DNA from: Labia minor
Lineage: Eukaryota > Arthropoda > Insecta > Dermaptera > Spongiphoridae
DNA: 64,000 bases
Assembly: GCA_963082975.1 (NCBI GenBank)
Contig: OY720350.1
Coordinates: forward strand, 17,826,910-17,890,909
Reading direction: 5' to 3'
The notes beneath the pieces were generated by a model. That model saw nothing but the letters and a program-made list of their open reading frames with translations, did not search any database and was not told the DNA's origin. Of this stretch, positions 37,151 through 49,226 are shown in pieces. Numbering within the stretch: position 1 is the stretch's first letter; the number at the start of each line of letters is the position of its first letter. A program made the translations under genes and the position numbers.

Positions 37151-37563
37151 TACCGACCGACGATAGGAAAGAAAGGTATTGTTTTTAGACCAAATTTCAT
37201 ATGTGGAGATTTTTACATACAATCATGTCTTTTGTTAACAGAAAAAAAGTATTTTTAGTATGATGTCTGTCCCATCGTCCGTCCATCTGTCCATTGTGAA
37301 TCCGTATAGACATGTAGAGCTTGAACGGGTTGATGGATTTTGATAAAATTTGATATATTTACTCAATATATCAGTAGCATGAAGCCATCAACTTTTGGTA
37401 TGTATCCGGAAACCGGAAATGGTAGTTTAAAAATTATTAATTTTATATTCATTGTCGGAAATTTTTTATTACATTGAACTAATTGGTGAAATAAAAATAT
37501 ATATATATAATGTTTTTAATTATTTTTAAATCATCGGTCGGTTCTGTGCTTGGTCACAGCTCA
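37151..37563 (+). mobile_element. family B, internally deleted copy
   Basis: Intact 5' half through the microsatellite to the ACCGGAAATGGTAG motif at about 37415, then only about 70 bp of unrelated AT-rich sequence before the 3' end ATCGGTCGGTTC and an intact hairpin CTGTG-CTTGGT-CACAG. Confidence 0.8.
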
Positions 37564-37789
37564 TTTGGTTTTTGTTTTTTTTTTGACAAAAAAATGACAA
37601 TATATTTTAATAAATAGAATAATCATTATTGTTTTATATACAAGTATTTTTAATTTATAAATAAATTAAATAAATTTTCTGTTGAATATTACATAAATAC
37701 AATTCTCGATTATTGATTATTTATAATAAAATATTCATTAATAAATCATTAATTAATCACATACATCTTCTTTTCATTTTTCACGTTTA

Positions 37790-38335
37790 ATTCCTTATTT
37801 ATTGAATTTTTAATCGGTGACGTTGATCAACACTGTCCCCATCTATTTTCATCAACCCTCTGCGAACGATATCATCCCTTCTTCGTCATTCATATGTTTG
37901 CAAGTATTTTTTTTTTTTATTTCGCAAGCAAGCAAGCGGGTTGCAGCTACCCTCACATTTTGCACGGGTCATTTGCATGGAGCTCGCCCCGATGCAATAA
38001 GTCAGGGCGATTGGGACAGAGGGTGGGGTATGTGTATAGGGTATAGTACTACGAGACAAACCCTTATAATTAATACATCTCTACGCGTGTGAGAAATAAA
38101 CCAAGTGAATGGATCAAATTCAAACGTGGATTTCTAATAACTGTAAATTAACCCTTAATCCCACCCTCCCTCCATCCCAACCGGGAAGTTACAGCGCTCT
38201 GGATTATTATACCTATTGTATAGAGTGGACATTGACGGAGGAATACGCAGGATAACGATGTCCTCCCCCTTTCGAAACGGCTGATGGCTATTGATGCGCA
38301 TTGATCACCCACCCACACCCCTACATACACACATA
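37790..38335. other. less AT-rich single-copy island
   Basis: Unique. Holds a 91-codon plus-strand frame (37817-38092) with no domain or codon pattern I recognise, and a 60-codon minus frame. Not called as genes. Confidence 0.35.
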
Positions 38336-38816
38336 TATATATATATACAAGGGTGAATTAAAAAATAAAACAAAATTAATGAATAGACCGAAAAAATGTT
38401 GACTAGAATAAATGGCACAAAATTACAGAGGTAAAAAAAAAGTTATTAAAGTATTCATTAAGTTTTAATTTTCATATGGAAATGAGAAAGTAATTTGTAA
38501 AATTATAATTGATTTGGATTCTATGAATAAATGAAAAATGAACATAATTAACATCAAATAAACACGATTTAAATATTAATTGTTCCATTATATATTAATT
38601 TATATAAATAGAGAATATTATCAATTAATAATTTCATTGTAATATACATATTACTATATATATTGCAATATCTCTTACATGACTGTACTCGAAAGTTCAT
38701 AGCTGCAAGAATAGTAATTTTTCCAACCTTTCCTTTTCCATCTTTTCCTAAAATATAATTTATATGTATTATTTGTCCAATCGTCATTCCCCATTAAGCG
38801 TTACATTTTAGTATTT

Positions 38817-39092
38817 CTACTATCTCACCAGAGATTTTTGTTTTTACACGTTTTGTAGGTTCCTGAGTCATTTTCACTAAGGTTGAAAAAATGTCTGTCT
38901 GTGTGTGTGTATGTATGTTTACAAGATTACACAAAAACGGTATTGATATTATTTAATTGCCTACTAGTTTTAATAAAATGTTATCAGTAAAAATTATCTT
39001 AAAAACCTTGGAATTTTAATTAATGTTCAAATATAGAAAAAAAGCTTGATTATCCCATTCAAATTTGCGAGATAGTCGAGTGGAGTCACTCC
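38817..39092 (+). mobile_element. family A, two ends around non-family filler (A6)
   Basis: The 5' third (TACTATCTCACCAG to ACACAAAAACGG, 38817-38940) and the last 40 bp (39050-39092, hairpin GAGTG-GAGT-CACTC) flank about 105 bp of sequence not seen in other copies. Confidence 0.7.
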
Positions 39093-39114
39093 AAATTTTT
39101 CTATTATAAAATTA

Positions 39115-39747
39115 GCTGGAGTATCTCCTCTCGACTATCTCGCAATTTGAATTGGATTAAATAACATATATTGTATTTAAATTAAATTTAGTTAATTATA
39201 AATTATAAATTAAAATTAATAAATAATATTAATTAAATCAGCGCATGTTTGGCTCTTTGTTGATGGCATCACGTCACGTGTTGGCGCGTGAGATATGAAA
39301 AAGTGTTAAAAATTTAATTCTGGTACTTTCAGCGATTCATTCAAGCTGAAATTCTATATATAGCAGTTTTATACAATTTTTAATCATGTGAAAAACTATC
39401 AAACATATTTCTTTATTTTTTTCGGTCAGTTTAGACTGTTTAGAGGAAAAAAAATGAAAACGTTGTAGGTAATGACCTTCTTCCGGATGAACTTCATTTC
39501 TCAAAAGTTGATAGAAAACTACGAATTTTGAATAATGCCCATATACCAAATTTCATTATTCTAGCTCAAACGCTCAAACCGTTTTTGCGTAATTTTGTCT
39601 ACATACATACACATATATACACACACACACAGACATTTTTCTCAACCTTAGTGAAAATGATTCAGGAACCTTCAAAACGTATAAAAACATCAAAATCTCG
39701 ACATCGAAAATTTTCATGATCGCAATACTATCTCTGGCGAGATAGTA
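39115..39747 (-). mobile_element. family A HINE-like element, full length (A7)
   Basis: Inverse orientation from GCTGGAGTATCTCCTCTCG (3' hairpin with two mismatches) to an intact 5' hairpin ACTATCTC-TGGC-GAGATAGT. It lies tail to tail with the copy at 38817, only about 20 bp apart. Confidence 0.88.
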
Positions 39748-39999
39748 ATGAACAATTAAAGAATTTTATATTTAATTTATAAAACATCCTTTATTAATTT
39801 CATGAATTATTTTATTTCTACAAATTTGATCATCTAATATTTAATATTTAATTTATTATTTCACTGATAGTTTAGCACTTAACAAAAGTCAAAGATGTTT
39901 TCCTGTTTTAGCTTGATTTTTTTTTAATCTGATCGTAAAGAAACCTTTGTTGTTGTTTTTATCCTTGGCATTACTTTAGATTCATTTTAATTTAAGTAT

Positions 40000-40660
40000 T
40001 TTCCTTTTCCACCCTCAACCACCCCCCAAGAACATTTAATTTTGTCACCGGGAGCTCCTCCCTAAATTAACCTCGTGATTGCTGGGGTGATTCTATTCAA
40101 AGACCAAAAAAATCGATTTCGCTATAAAAAGTTTTACTACTTGGAATTAAGTTTACAGTTTATTTCTAATCTGAGCGTCCAAAGATACGACCGCCATCCG
40201 TACAGGCCGCATCGGTTCTAAAGACCTGGGCCTTATTTAGATTCAAACTGCCCTCCTCTCCTCCACTACTGGTACCGTTTAAGAGCTTTCTCTGACTTAT
40301 CTAAGAAGTGAACAACCGAAACCACCTCCCACCCCCAACCCACTTAAGAAACCCGTAAATATTTACGATTGAAGCAGCGAATAGTGACATCACATAATGA
40401 AACAAGACCGTGACGTAATTTTCCCGGCGCTAAGCTCTTGGACAACCCTTTCAAATAGGATTTAGAGGGACCAAGTACAATAAGATGCCATTTGGTTGTT
40501 CATTTAAACGGTTATGGCTCCGTGAAGGTGTACAACTTCGGTAAGATCCTTTTACAAGCGTCGACAAATTACAAACTTGGATCGTTTACAACCATTCGAA
40601 AAATTACTTCTGGGATGAAAATTAATTGGAATATACAAAAGCGTTTTAGTTGGTTATTGG
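40000..40660. other. less AT-rich single-copy island
   Basis: One of the longest islands, with no frame of 60 codons on either strand. Confidence 0.35.
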
Positions 40661-41254
40661 ATTGGATATAATAAACATAAAATAAATAATTCAAAGTACT
40701 ATTGTGTATTAATTTATTTATAATAATTTTTAACAAACATAGATATATGAATTATAAATTAGCTTTTAGAATATAAATGCAAAATATATTATTTATAATA
40801 TAAGAGAAGACAGTTTTATATAATATATAATAATAATATACTAACCTAATATGATATTTACAACCAAAAAAAAAAAGAATTAAACAATTCTTATCTGTAA
40901 TAAAGGATCAAAATTTAATTTCCTTTATTTATAAAAATATATAATCACAAAATTAAACTAGTTTTAAACAGTGTATTTAAGAGTTTGGAGGGTAATTTAC
41001 TTACTTTTAAAAAAGGTAATTTACTTTAAATAAAATTAAACATTAATACCCAAATACATAATTAGAATTTTATTTTTACAAATCTAATTTAATTTTAAAA
41101 TGTTGAATTAATATAATAATAATAAAATAGAAAATATCAGTATTCTCTCACTGATAGTCAGATATGTCGGACAAATGGACAGACCGAGAACTCCGACACG
41201 GATTAAAAGTATTGATTCTTTAAAAACATTTATTATTTATAGTTTTCATTGGTA
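40661..41254. other. AT-rich stretch, no gene seen
   Basis: No family or frame recognised. Confidence 0.5.
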
Positions 41255-41523
41255 CAGTGATGTATTGGTAAAATAAGAAGTAAGGGAACGCCTAGTGGGA
41301 ACAAAAAAAAGGTCCTATTTTCAGCAAACTATTTTTTTCCATATAAGTTTTTTATTTCTTATTCTTACTATACAAAATATTAACGAACACAAAAAAAGAA
41401 ATTCTAACACTAACATTTAAGCTGGAGTTGTCGGGACATTAAAAATTCCTGGAACGCGTTCCGATTTTGAAAAAAAGGTAAGGGAACGTCGTTCCCCCGC
41501 GTTCCCCTCCCAATACACCACTG
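41255..41523. mobile_element. hAT-like MITE, family F copy 1
   Basis: Right end read in reverse: CAGTGGTGTATTGGGAGGGG, AACGCGGGGGAACG. Left end GATGTATTGGTAAAATAAGA. Flanks GGTACAGT and GATACAGT look like an 8-bp target duplication with one mismatch; the left CAGT of the element appears lost against the CAGT of the target. Confidence 0.65.
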
Positions 41524-42239
41524 GATACAGTGTCGTATTTTTAGGCGGCAATTTTAAACTTATAAATAAACAATATTTTTTATTATTGTGAAAATTTATC
41601 TTATAAAAGTAAAAAATCATTTTGATATTGTTTTTTTAAATTTTTAAATAAGATTGTTTTAAAATGTTTATAGATCGCAAAAAAAATATTATTAATTATT
41701 AATTAAAAACTACATTTCTAGAATATTTTAAAAATGACTAAAATGATTAGATTATGTTTAAATTCTAAAATTTAATTTATTGTAGAGAGATAGGAATGAT
41801 ACAATTTAATGTTTCTATATAGGAATCTTTATAGAAATAAAGAGAGAAAGAGAGAATAGCTAGTAATATGTGAATATATTAATGTATTTATATAATGATA
41901 TGTTTCTCATATTTGAAACAAACCTAAATTTAATCTGAATTTTAATGATGATATTTAACCAGAATAGAATGAAAAGGAATAAATTGAATTTCATGCTCGA
42001 TATATATAATTGAATCCTTCTCTCTAAATATTACACCTATTATATTTAGTAAAATAAATTATTAATATTATTAATAATCGCTCTCTCTCTCTCTTCATTA
42101 TAATAGACTAGAAATGTCTCGTATATGAATACATTCTATTACTCCAGGCTCATTGAAATATTATATAGAAATGTTCCTCTATTGTTATATCTAAAATAGA
42201 GTGAATTAATTTAGTTGTTAAAAACAAATTCATAGTGAC
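41524..42239. other. AT-rich stretch, no gene seen
   Basis: Short GA and CT runs (about 41840, 42082). No family recognised. Confidence 0.5.
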
Positions 42240-42800
42240 AAATAAATTAAATTGGCAAATTAGCACACAAATGGCTATGCAAATTTGCAATTTACTAATT
42301 AATTTTTGCGTAATGAAAGTGCCGCGAAAAGCAGCAAGAGCAATTATGTCAGTAATCTACAAAATGGAGAGGGAGAGGGACTGAAGAGACTATTCATCAG
42401 TGGTATGGGCTGATAGATTGGTGCAATTTGCATGTGCAATATTTGGTCGAATGGATTCGGGAGCCGCTTTGTCAAACTCGTGCTTGATTGGACCCGGGCA
42501 ATGTGTATTGTGTCTGTCTCTCGGACTGTCTGTCTGTCGGTCGGGAGGTTGTGCCCTGTGCAATGTGCAATGTGCAATGCTTGAGTTGTCCCAAGTTGAC
42601 CGATTGCATTTCACTTAGTCATCCAGGTTCCCTGGACCAAATACTTTCAAATCGATATGAATGTGTAAATACAATGCCATTCATTGCAAATGAGTAGTCG
42701 CTTATTCAAGCCAACATGAGAAATGAATATTCATCAATTCGGTCATTAATCTACACCTTTGATTGTAAATTAACGACATCCAATCACATTCGAATATTAA
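42240..42800. promoter_or_regulatory. island with octamer and homeodomain-like sites (putative enhancer)
   Basis: Contains ATGCAAAT at 42277-42284, its inverse ATTTGCAT at 42426-42433, a CTAATTAATT homeodomain-like site at about 42295, and a tandem run of GTGCAATGTGCAATGTGCAA near 42557. Four small frames overlap on both strands (42344-42697), so it is not coding. Regulatory function is inference from motif density. Confidence 0.35.
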
Positions 42801-43036
42801 ACTAATTGATTGATATAAAAATATAAAAATATAAATATGATCCATTTATTAATACTGATTTACTAAATAATTATTATATTATATGATTATAATTCTACAT
42901 TTTGACTTAATTTTGTTTTATTTGTTAATAAGTAAATATTTCTATAAACACACACACACACACATTCAATTTTATTAGAGTATTTATCTCTTTTCGTGTT
43001 TATGTAAATTTGATCTAAGTAAGTGGCCAAACATAT

Positions 43037-43639
43037 TACTATCTCACCAGAGATAGTATTGCCATCACGAAAATTTTCGATGTTGAGATTTTGATGTTTT
43101 TATACCTTTTGAAGGTTCCTTAATCATTTTCACTAAGGATGAGATAAATGTCTGTGTGTATGTGTGTATGTATGTAACCAAGATTGCGCAAAAACGGTTT
43201 GAGCTAGAATTATGAAATTTGGTACATGGGCATTATTCAAAATTCATAGTTTTCTATCAACTTTTGAGAAATGTAGCTCAACCGGAAGAGGGTCATTACC
43301 TACAATGTTTTGATTTGATTTTCCTCTAAAGTGACCGTAAAAATAAAGATATATGTTTGATATTTTTTCACATGATTAATAATTGTATAAAACTGCTATA
43401 TATAGAATTTCAGCTTGATTGATTCGCTGAAAGTACCAGAATTAATTTTTTAACACTGCAAATCTCACTCGCCAACACGTGACGTGGTGCCATCAACAAA
43501 GAGCCAAACATGCGCTGGTTTAATAAATATTATTGATTAATTTTAATTTATAATTTAATTAATTTAATTTAATTTAAATTAATATATGTTATTTAATCTA
43601 ATTCAAATTTGCGAGATAGTCGAGTGGAGACACTTCAGA
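43037..43639 (+). mobile_element. family A HINE-like element, full length (A8)
   Basis: 5' hairpin ACTATCTC-ACCA-GAGATAGT, GT/GTAT microsatellite at about 43151-43174, and 3' end with a one-mismatch hairpin (GAGTG/CACTT). Confidence 0.9.
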
Positions 43640-43703
43640 TTTTTTTTTATTATTTGTTTGTATTACATAATTTGATAAATTATTGTTCTTGGCACTTCAT
43701 TTT

Positions 43704-44205
43704 TACTATCTGGCTAGAGATAGTATTGCCATCACGAGATGTCGAGATTTTGATGTTTTTATACGTTTTGAAGGTCCCTGAGTCATTTTCACTAAGATTG
43801 AGAAAAATGTATGGGTATATGTAGACAAGATTACGCAAAAACGGTTTGAGCTAAAATAATGAAATTTGGAACACGAGCATTATTCAAAATTCGTAGTTTT
43901 CTATCAATTTTTGAGAAATGTAGCTCATCCTACCACATTGAACATTTTTGAACTGACCATAAAAATAAAGTTATATGTTTTTCACTTAATTAAAAATTTC
44001 ATAAAACTGGTATATATAGAATTTCAGCTTGATGAAAGTACCGGAATTAATTTTTTAACACGTTGACTGGCATCACGCGCCAAAGAAGCGTTGTTCTAAT
44101 AAATATTATTTATTAATTTAATTTATAATTTATTTTAAATATAATATAATATTATGTTATTTAACCCAATTCAGATTGCGAGATAGTCGAATGGAGACAT
44201 TCCAG
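43704..44205 (+). mobile_element. family A HINE-like element, diverged copy (A9)
   Basis: Starts TACTATCTGGCTAGAGATAG and ends GCGAGATAGTC, GAATG-GAGA-CATTC, CAG. The middle base pair of the 3' stem is A-T here instead of G-C: both arms changed, so pairing is kept. Very short microsatellite. Flanked by ATTTTT on both sides, a possible target match. Same orientation as the copy at 43037, 64 bp away. Confidence 0.85.
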
Positions 44206-44639
44206 ATTTTTATTATTAAATTAATTAATACTTTTATTTTAAATATTTTTAGGATTGTTTAATTAACTAATGTATAGATTGTTAGTTTGTCTCAATTATT
44301 CAATAGTTGTTATCTTTATTATCAATTATATTTATAAATAAATAAAATAAAATAAAAAATTATCTTTAAAATTTAAATTTTATTAATTCAACATTTTATC
44401 AATTTATCTAATTATATATCTATATAAATATATATACTTATAAATATGATTATATATTAATAAATAAATGATAACTTTTGATTTTCTAATCGGATTGATA
44501 AATGATACGAAACTGTAATTTCCACCAATCAATTTTCAAATCAGAGTTTCATTTAAAGAGATTAAAAATAAAGTGTTGTGAATTTATCCATAATTCCAAT
44601 CTTTCAATTTAAATAAAAATAAAAAAATAACAAAAAAAA

Positions 44640-45060
44640 AAAAATAGTAATACGTAAATGAAATCCTCGTTTATTGGTGTCTGTTTGAAAAGTGCATATT
44701 CCAATCGGGGAAGGTTTAATTGCAAATTTTGTCATTGCACACCCCTGAGGGCCACGCCAAGCCTGCTACAATGAATAATTGCATTGTTTTACTGAATAGC
44801 TTTCGTTCAAATTGAAATGATGGGAAATTATTTGCACATTGGTTGTTCGTCCTGGACTCTGATGGATTACTAGTCGAGCGGATCGACGGGTCATTGCATC
44901 AGTTGAAGCCGGACACCTGTGGCCTCCACTTTATGGCCGGGCCTCAATCAACCGAATCAGATGCGAAATCGAACAAAAATTGACATCAATCAACCAGACA
45001 GGATGCAAACAACAAATAATAGACTCGTTGCGAATCTTATCCACTCTCAATTTTGTTTTA
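44640..45060. other. less AT-rich single-copy island
   Basis: Unique, no long frame. Confidence 0.3.
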
Positions 45061-45297
45061 ATTAATGTTAAATTATTTTTATATTACAGCAACATTCAAA
45101 GAATAAATAAAATTTACTATTCTAAACACAATCATTAATTACTTAACTAATTATTTTAAAATTTCAATTAAATAAATAATCATTCATTTAGTGTTCAATT
45201 TGTTTTATATATTTTTGTTACATCAAAATATTTTTTTATAATTTTCTTTAATAGTGATCTCAATTTATTATACATATTATTGTAATACAGTGAACGT

Positions 45298-45622
45298 TCT
45301 ATATAAGCAACTCATTTGAACCAATTTCAATAAAAAAACTTCCTTATTGGAAAATTGGGGGAAAATTGTATTAAGAGCACAAAAATATTAATTAATTAAA
45401 TAATCAACAGAAACTAACAGAAATTCTAGTAACTATTCTAATTAACAGAAATTAACTTCAATACTTTCAGCACAAAACACAAACATATTCCAATATCATA
45501 ATTTTTGATAATTTGAGGTTATGTTGTTTTAAACAGCTGTTAACTCAAATATTTAGCTTTAAAAAAAATAAATTGCTTATAGTTGGACTAAAAAAAGTTG
45601 CTTGTATTAAGAGCGTTCGGTG
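45298..45622. mobile_element. pogo/Tc1-mariner-like MITE
   Basis: Left CAGTGAACGTTCTATATAAG; right end read in reverse CACCGAACGCTCTTAATACA. TA on both sides (45296-45297 and 45623-45624). Terminal repeat style and TA target fit the pogo branch of Tc1/mariner. Non-coding, 325 bp. Confidence 0.7.
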
Positions 45623-45889
45623 TATTATATTATTGTAATATTCTATGGCATTATACTCCAGAATCTATATTTAGATATACATATCTAAATCATGAAAAAG
45701 TTTTTTTTTTCAAAATTAATTATTGTACTTGAAACGTTGATAAGATTGATCAATGATTTAAAGAATAGAATATGTTCTATTTATTGAATATTTTAGCAGG
45801 TCGCCTGCTCTAGTGCTATTCATTATCAATCTCATATTATATTAATAAAATAGTACTTAAAAGATTCTTTTTTAATTCATAAGTATCCA

Positions 45890-46150
45890 AGGTGAATGAT
45901 ATTCAACTTGACAATAGTTAATGAGATCTCTCTCTCTCTCCCTTTCTCTTTCGCTCTAATTATGCTTTCACTAATTTGGACTTTAATCCGGGCCTCTGGG
46001 GCCCTTCAAACCACTTGAATGTTTCTAATCCTTTATTCTGTTTGCAGTTTCCTCTGGGAACGTCTCTGCTTCGTCAAGGAACATGAAGAATAGATATTTG
46101 CCTTATAGGAGGGGAATACAGGCGCAAATGTACAACACATAAAAGTAAGG
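45890..46150. other. less AT-rich single-copy island
   Basis: CT-rich run at about 45925-45955. A polypyrimidine tract ending TTTGCAG at 46046 resembles a splice acceptor, but no convincing exon follows. Confidence 0.3.
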
Positions 46151-46850
46151 AAAAAAAAATTAGTATATATAAATTTTCATCAATGCAATTACTCTTTTAA
46201 TCATGAATAAGAAGAAAATCTTTAGTAATTTTAAAAAAAAAAATTATTAAGGGTTATAAATTTATTTAATATTAATTTTTTTTTTAATTTTTGGAATTAA
46301 TTTTTAGAATTCTTAAAATTTTATATATTTAATATATTATTAATTTATTAATGTTATATATATAGAAATAAATACTTTTTAGAACAGTGGTTCTTAAACT
46401 GTGGTCCGCGGACCCCTGGGGGTCCGCGAAGCCTTTACTGGGGGTCCGCGGTCCTCGGAAAAAAATCATCGTAAAAATATATACATATATAAATATTTAA
46501 AGTTCATTGTTTAACTATATCCTCCTAGAGAATTACGGCTATAATTTAATACTATTAATAATACTATTTTATTTTATTAAATTGATAATTATGTCAATTA
46601 ATTTTTTGTGAATAAATAAACATATATAAAAAACTATATATAAAATTTGAATTTTCATCCATTCATTCATTTAAAATCATTTTTCGATTGTTCCTTTAAA
46701 ATAACCCCTCTTAGGGGCTCGGAAGGGGAGGCATATAAGGGAATTTTCTTTCACTTTGTTATTGGGGAAAACCAGGGGAGGGGACAGTCTTACCCGGAAA
46801 AACCCAAATTGTCAGCGTCCACTCTGGGGTTTTAAACAGTTTTAAAGCAA

Positions 46851-46960
46851 ATGTTAATTATAAGTTCATTTCTCAACGAGTTGTATCTTTAAATTATTTT
46901 TATTAATGTTAATTATAAGTTCATTTCTCAACGAGTTGTATCTTTAAATTATTTTTATTA
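46851..46960. repeat. 55-bp tandem duplication in the hAT 5' region
   Basis: Two identical or near-identical 55-bp units (ATGTTAATTATAAGTTCATT...) at 46851-46905 and 46906-46960. A second short duplication (AATAATATTTTAGAATCAAA...) lies at about 47147-47205. Confidence 0.85.
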
Positions 46961-47366
46961 ATTTAATTAATTATAATTAAATTATAGCTAATAATAGTTT
47001 ATTATAGCTAATAATTTTTTTTAATTTTTAGTGTAATTTGCATGATCATTATTTTATAAAAACACTAAACACATTTTGCAATTTCCCAGAAAGGCTGTTT
47101 TTGAGAGTAAGTATAAGTTAGTTTTATGAATAAAAAATATTTATTTTAATAATATTTTAGAATCAAATTACGAAATTAATAATATTTTAGAATCAAATTA
47201 CGAAATATATTTATTATATAAATTAATATTCATTTAAAATGATATTAAATCATTTATTTAAAATCATATTAAAACATAGCTAGTAAATAATAATTCGTTA
47301 TATTTATATTATATTTATATTATATTTATATTATTGTAGTTCAATGTTAATAAATTACTCCATAAA

Positions 47367-49226
47367 ATGGATCGTTGGCTACAAACTGGTTCAACACAGA
47401 AACGGAAAGAATCAGATGATGAGGCATCAACAGCAAACTCTACCAAGAAACGCAAAACTAGAAAATATTCGGATGATTATTTATCATTTGGATTTACTTA
47501 TATTTGCAACAATGATGTGGAAAGACCAGTCTGCGTTCTATGTCAGGAAAGTTTATCCAATGAAAGTATGAAACCTGCTAATCTCAGACGTCATTTACAA
47601 ACAAAGCACAGCGAGCATGTTAGTAAGTCTATCGAATTTTTTAAAATGAAAAAAGAAGAACTTAATTCAAGTCAGAAATTGATGGTAAAGACGGGATCTG
47701 GTGGTATGAGTAAGAAAGCAGTAATGGCATCATATGAAGTAGCTCTACTTATTGCTAAAGCAGGAAAGCCGCATAATATAGCAGAGCAATTAATTCTTCC
47801 TGCTACAAAAGTAATTACAAATATAATGTTAGGAACTAAAGCAGCAAACGATATAAATTTGATTTCATTATCAAATGATACGGTTAAGAATAGGATTGAA
47901 GACATGTCATGTAATATAAAAGAAGAATTAATATCGAGAGTGCGCAAAAGTCACTATTACTCATTACAATTGGATGAAAGTACTGATGTCACTAATAATG
48001 CCAATTTGTTAGCTTTCATTAGATATGAGTTTGAAAATCAAATACAAGAAGATGTATTGTTTTGTGATTCACTACCTTCACGAACGACAGCTAATGACAT
48101 ATTTAACAGTTTGAATAATTTTATAACCGAAAATGAAATAGAGTGGCCAAAATGTGTTGGAATTTGCACTGATGGTGCTCGTGCAATGTCAGGTACAAGA
48201 ACTGGATTGATTGCTCTTATTAAAAATGTTGCGCCTCAGGTTGTTTGGAATCATTGCTGCATTCACAGAGAATCATTAGCAGCCAAAAATATGTCACCAG
48301 ATTTGAAAAGAACATTAGACGAAGTAGTTAAAATTGTCAATTTCATTAAGGCTCGTCCACTTAATTCCAGAGTTTTTAAAATTTTGTGTGAGGAAATGGG
48401 TAGTCAACATACACATTTATTATTACATACAGATGTACGTTGGTTGTCCCGCGGGAAAGTACTCATTCGCCTTTTTGAGCTTCGAGATGAAATACGATTG
48501 TTTTTAATAGATGCGCATTTTGAACTGACCGAATGTTTCAATGATTTTATCTGGTTAGCTAAGGTGGCTTACTTGACTGATATTTTTACAAAATTGAACG
48601 AACTTAATTTGAGCCTGCAAGGTACTGTTGTAAATATATTTAAAGTTGAAGATAAAATAGAAGCAATGATTAAAAAAATCGACTTGTGGTCGAAACGCAT
48701 CCAGAACGGTGTATATGAGTCTTTTCCAACTCTCAATGATTTCATAGAAAGCTCCAGTGAAAAATTGCTTAATCAAACGCGTCAATTATTTGTTGAACAT
48801 TTAATTACTTTGAAAAGCAACTTCAGGAAGTATTTTTCTACTCCTGATCCTTGCAATAACTGGATCAGAGATCCATTTAATATGGAAATTACAAATACTA
48901 AACATTTATCTGCACCTGAACAAGATATTCTCGTGGAATTATCATGTGATACAACTTATAAACTAAAATTTAACAAAACTGAATTGAGCAACTTTTGGTT
49001 ACTTCTCAGGTCAGATTATCCTGCGCTTGCAAATAAAGCACTTCAACACTTGATTCCATTCTGCACAACATATTTATGCGAACAAGCTTTTTCGGTACTA
49101 TTTTATATTAAGTCTAAATATAGAAACAAATTAAATGTAGAGCCGGATCTTAGATTAAAAGTTTCCAATATTAAGCCAGATATTGAGATTCTTGTTTCAA
49201 GAAAACAACTGCATACATCTCATTAA
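47367..49226 (+). CDS. hAT-family transposase with BED zinc finger (ZBED5/FAM200-like)
   Basis: A single-exon 619-residue frame. It should cut the element at its terminal repeats and insert it at 8-bp targets, acting in the nucleus. The N-terminus is basic (KKRKTRK near 27-33, a likely nuclear signal). A BED-type zinc finger follows, with Cys56, Cys59, His76 and His81. The RNase-H-like core shows the three catalytic acids in hAT context: Asp203 (LQLDESTDVT), Asp269 (CTDGARAMSG) and Glu572 (LCEQAFSVL). It also has the CxxH motif (HCCIHRESL, Cys297/His300) and TDVRWLSRG (356-359). The C-terminal dimerisation block (FWLLLRSDYPALA, 543-555) and the KSKYRNKL tail are present. The length is usual for this group, and no frameshift or missing key residue is seen. 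The ATG at 47367 (AAAATGG) is the first in frame before the zinc finger; an ATG at 47344 is in another frame. Base use is less AT-rich than the flanks. A domesticated host gene is unlikely, because terminal repeats and target duplication are intact. Confidence 0.95.
   Translation: MDRWLQTGSTQKRKESDDEASTANSTKKRKTRKYSDDYLSFGFTYICNNDVERPVCVLCQESLSNESMKPANLRRHLQTKHSEHVSKSIEFFKMKKEELNSSQKLMVKTGSGGMSKKAVMASYEVALLIAKAGKPHNIAEQLILPATKVITNIMLGTKAANDINLISLSNDTVKNRIEDMSCNIKEELISRVRKSHYYSLQLDESTDVTNNANLLAFIRYEFENQIQEDVLFCDSLPSRTTANDIFNSLNNFITENEIEWPKCVGICTDGARAMSGTRTGLIALIKNVAPQVVWNHCCIHRESLAAKNMSPDLKRTLDEVVKIVNFIKARPLNSRVFKILCEEMGSQHTHLLLHTDVRWLSRGKVLIRLFELRDEIRLFLIDAHFELTECFNDFIWLAKVAYLTDIFTKLNELNLSLQGTVVNIFKVEDKIEAMIKKIDLWSKRIQNGVYESFPTLNDFIESSSEKLLNQTRQLFVEHLITLKSNFRKYFSTPDPCNNWIRDPFNMEITNTKHLSAPEQDILVELSCDTTYKLKFNKTELSNFWLLLRSDYPALANKALQHLIPFCTTYLCEQAFSVLFYIKSKYRNKLNVEPDLRLKVSNIKPDIEILVSRKQLHTSH

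Noticed and set aside
37817-38092. 91-codon frame in a less AT-rich island
   Set aside because: No domain, no splice context, and frames of this size are expected by chance in less AT-rich DNA.
41255-41523. Family F, E and other hAT-like MITEs as deletion derivatives of the intact hAT at 46385
   Set aside because: Their terminal sequences differ from the intact element beyond the first few bases, so they must depend on other hAT transposases.
46047-46144. Possible exon after the acceptor-like TTTGCAG
   Set aside because: Two frames stop early, the third hits a stop just before the only donor-like GTAAGG.
47344-47571. 75-codon frame at the start of the hAT gene
   Set aside because: Out-of-frame shadow of the transposase, which has the zinc finger and catalytic motifs.
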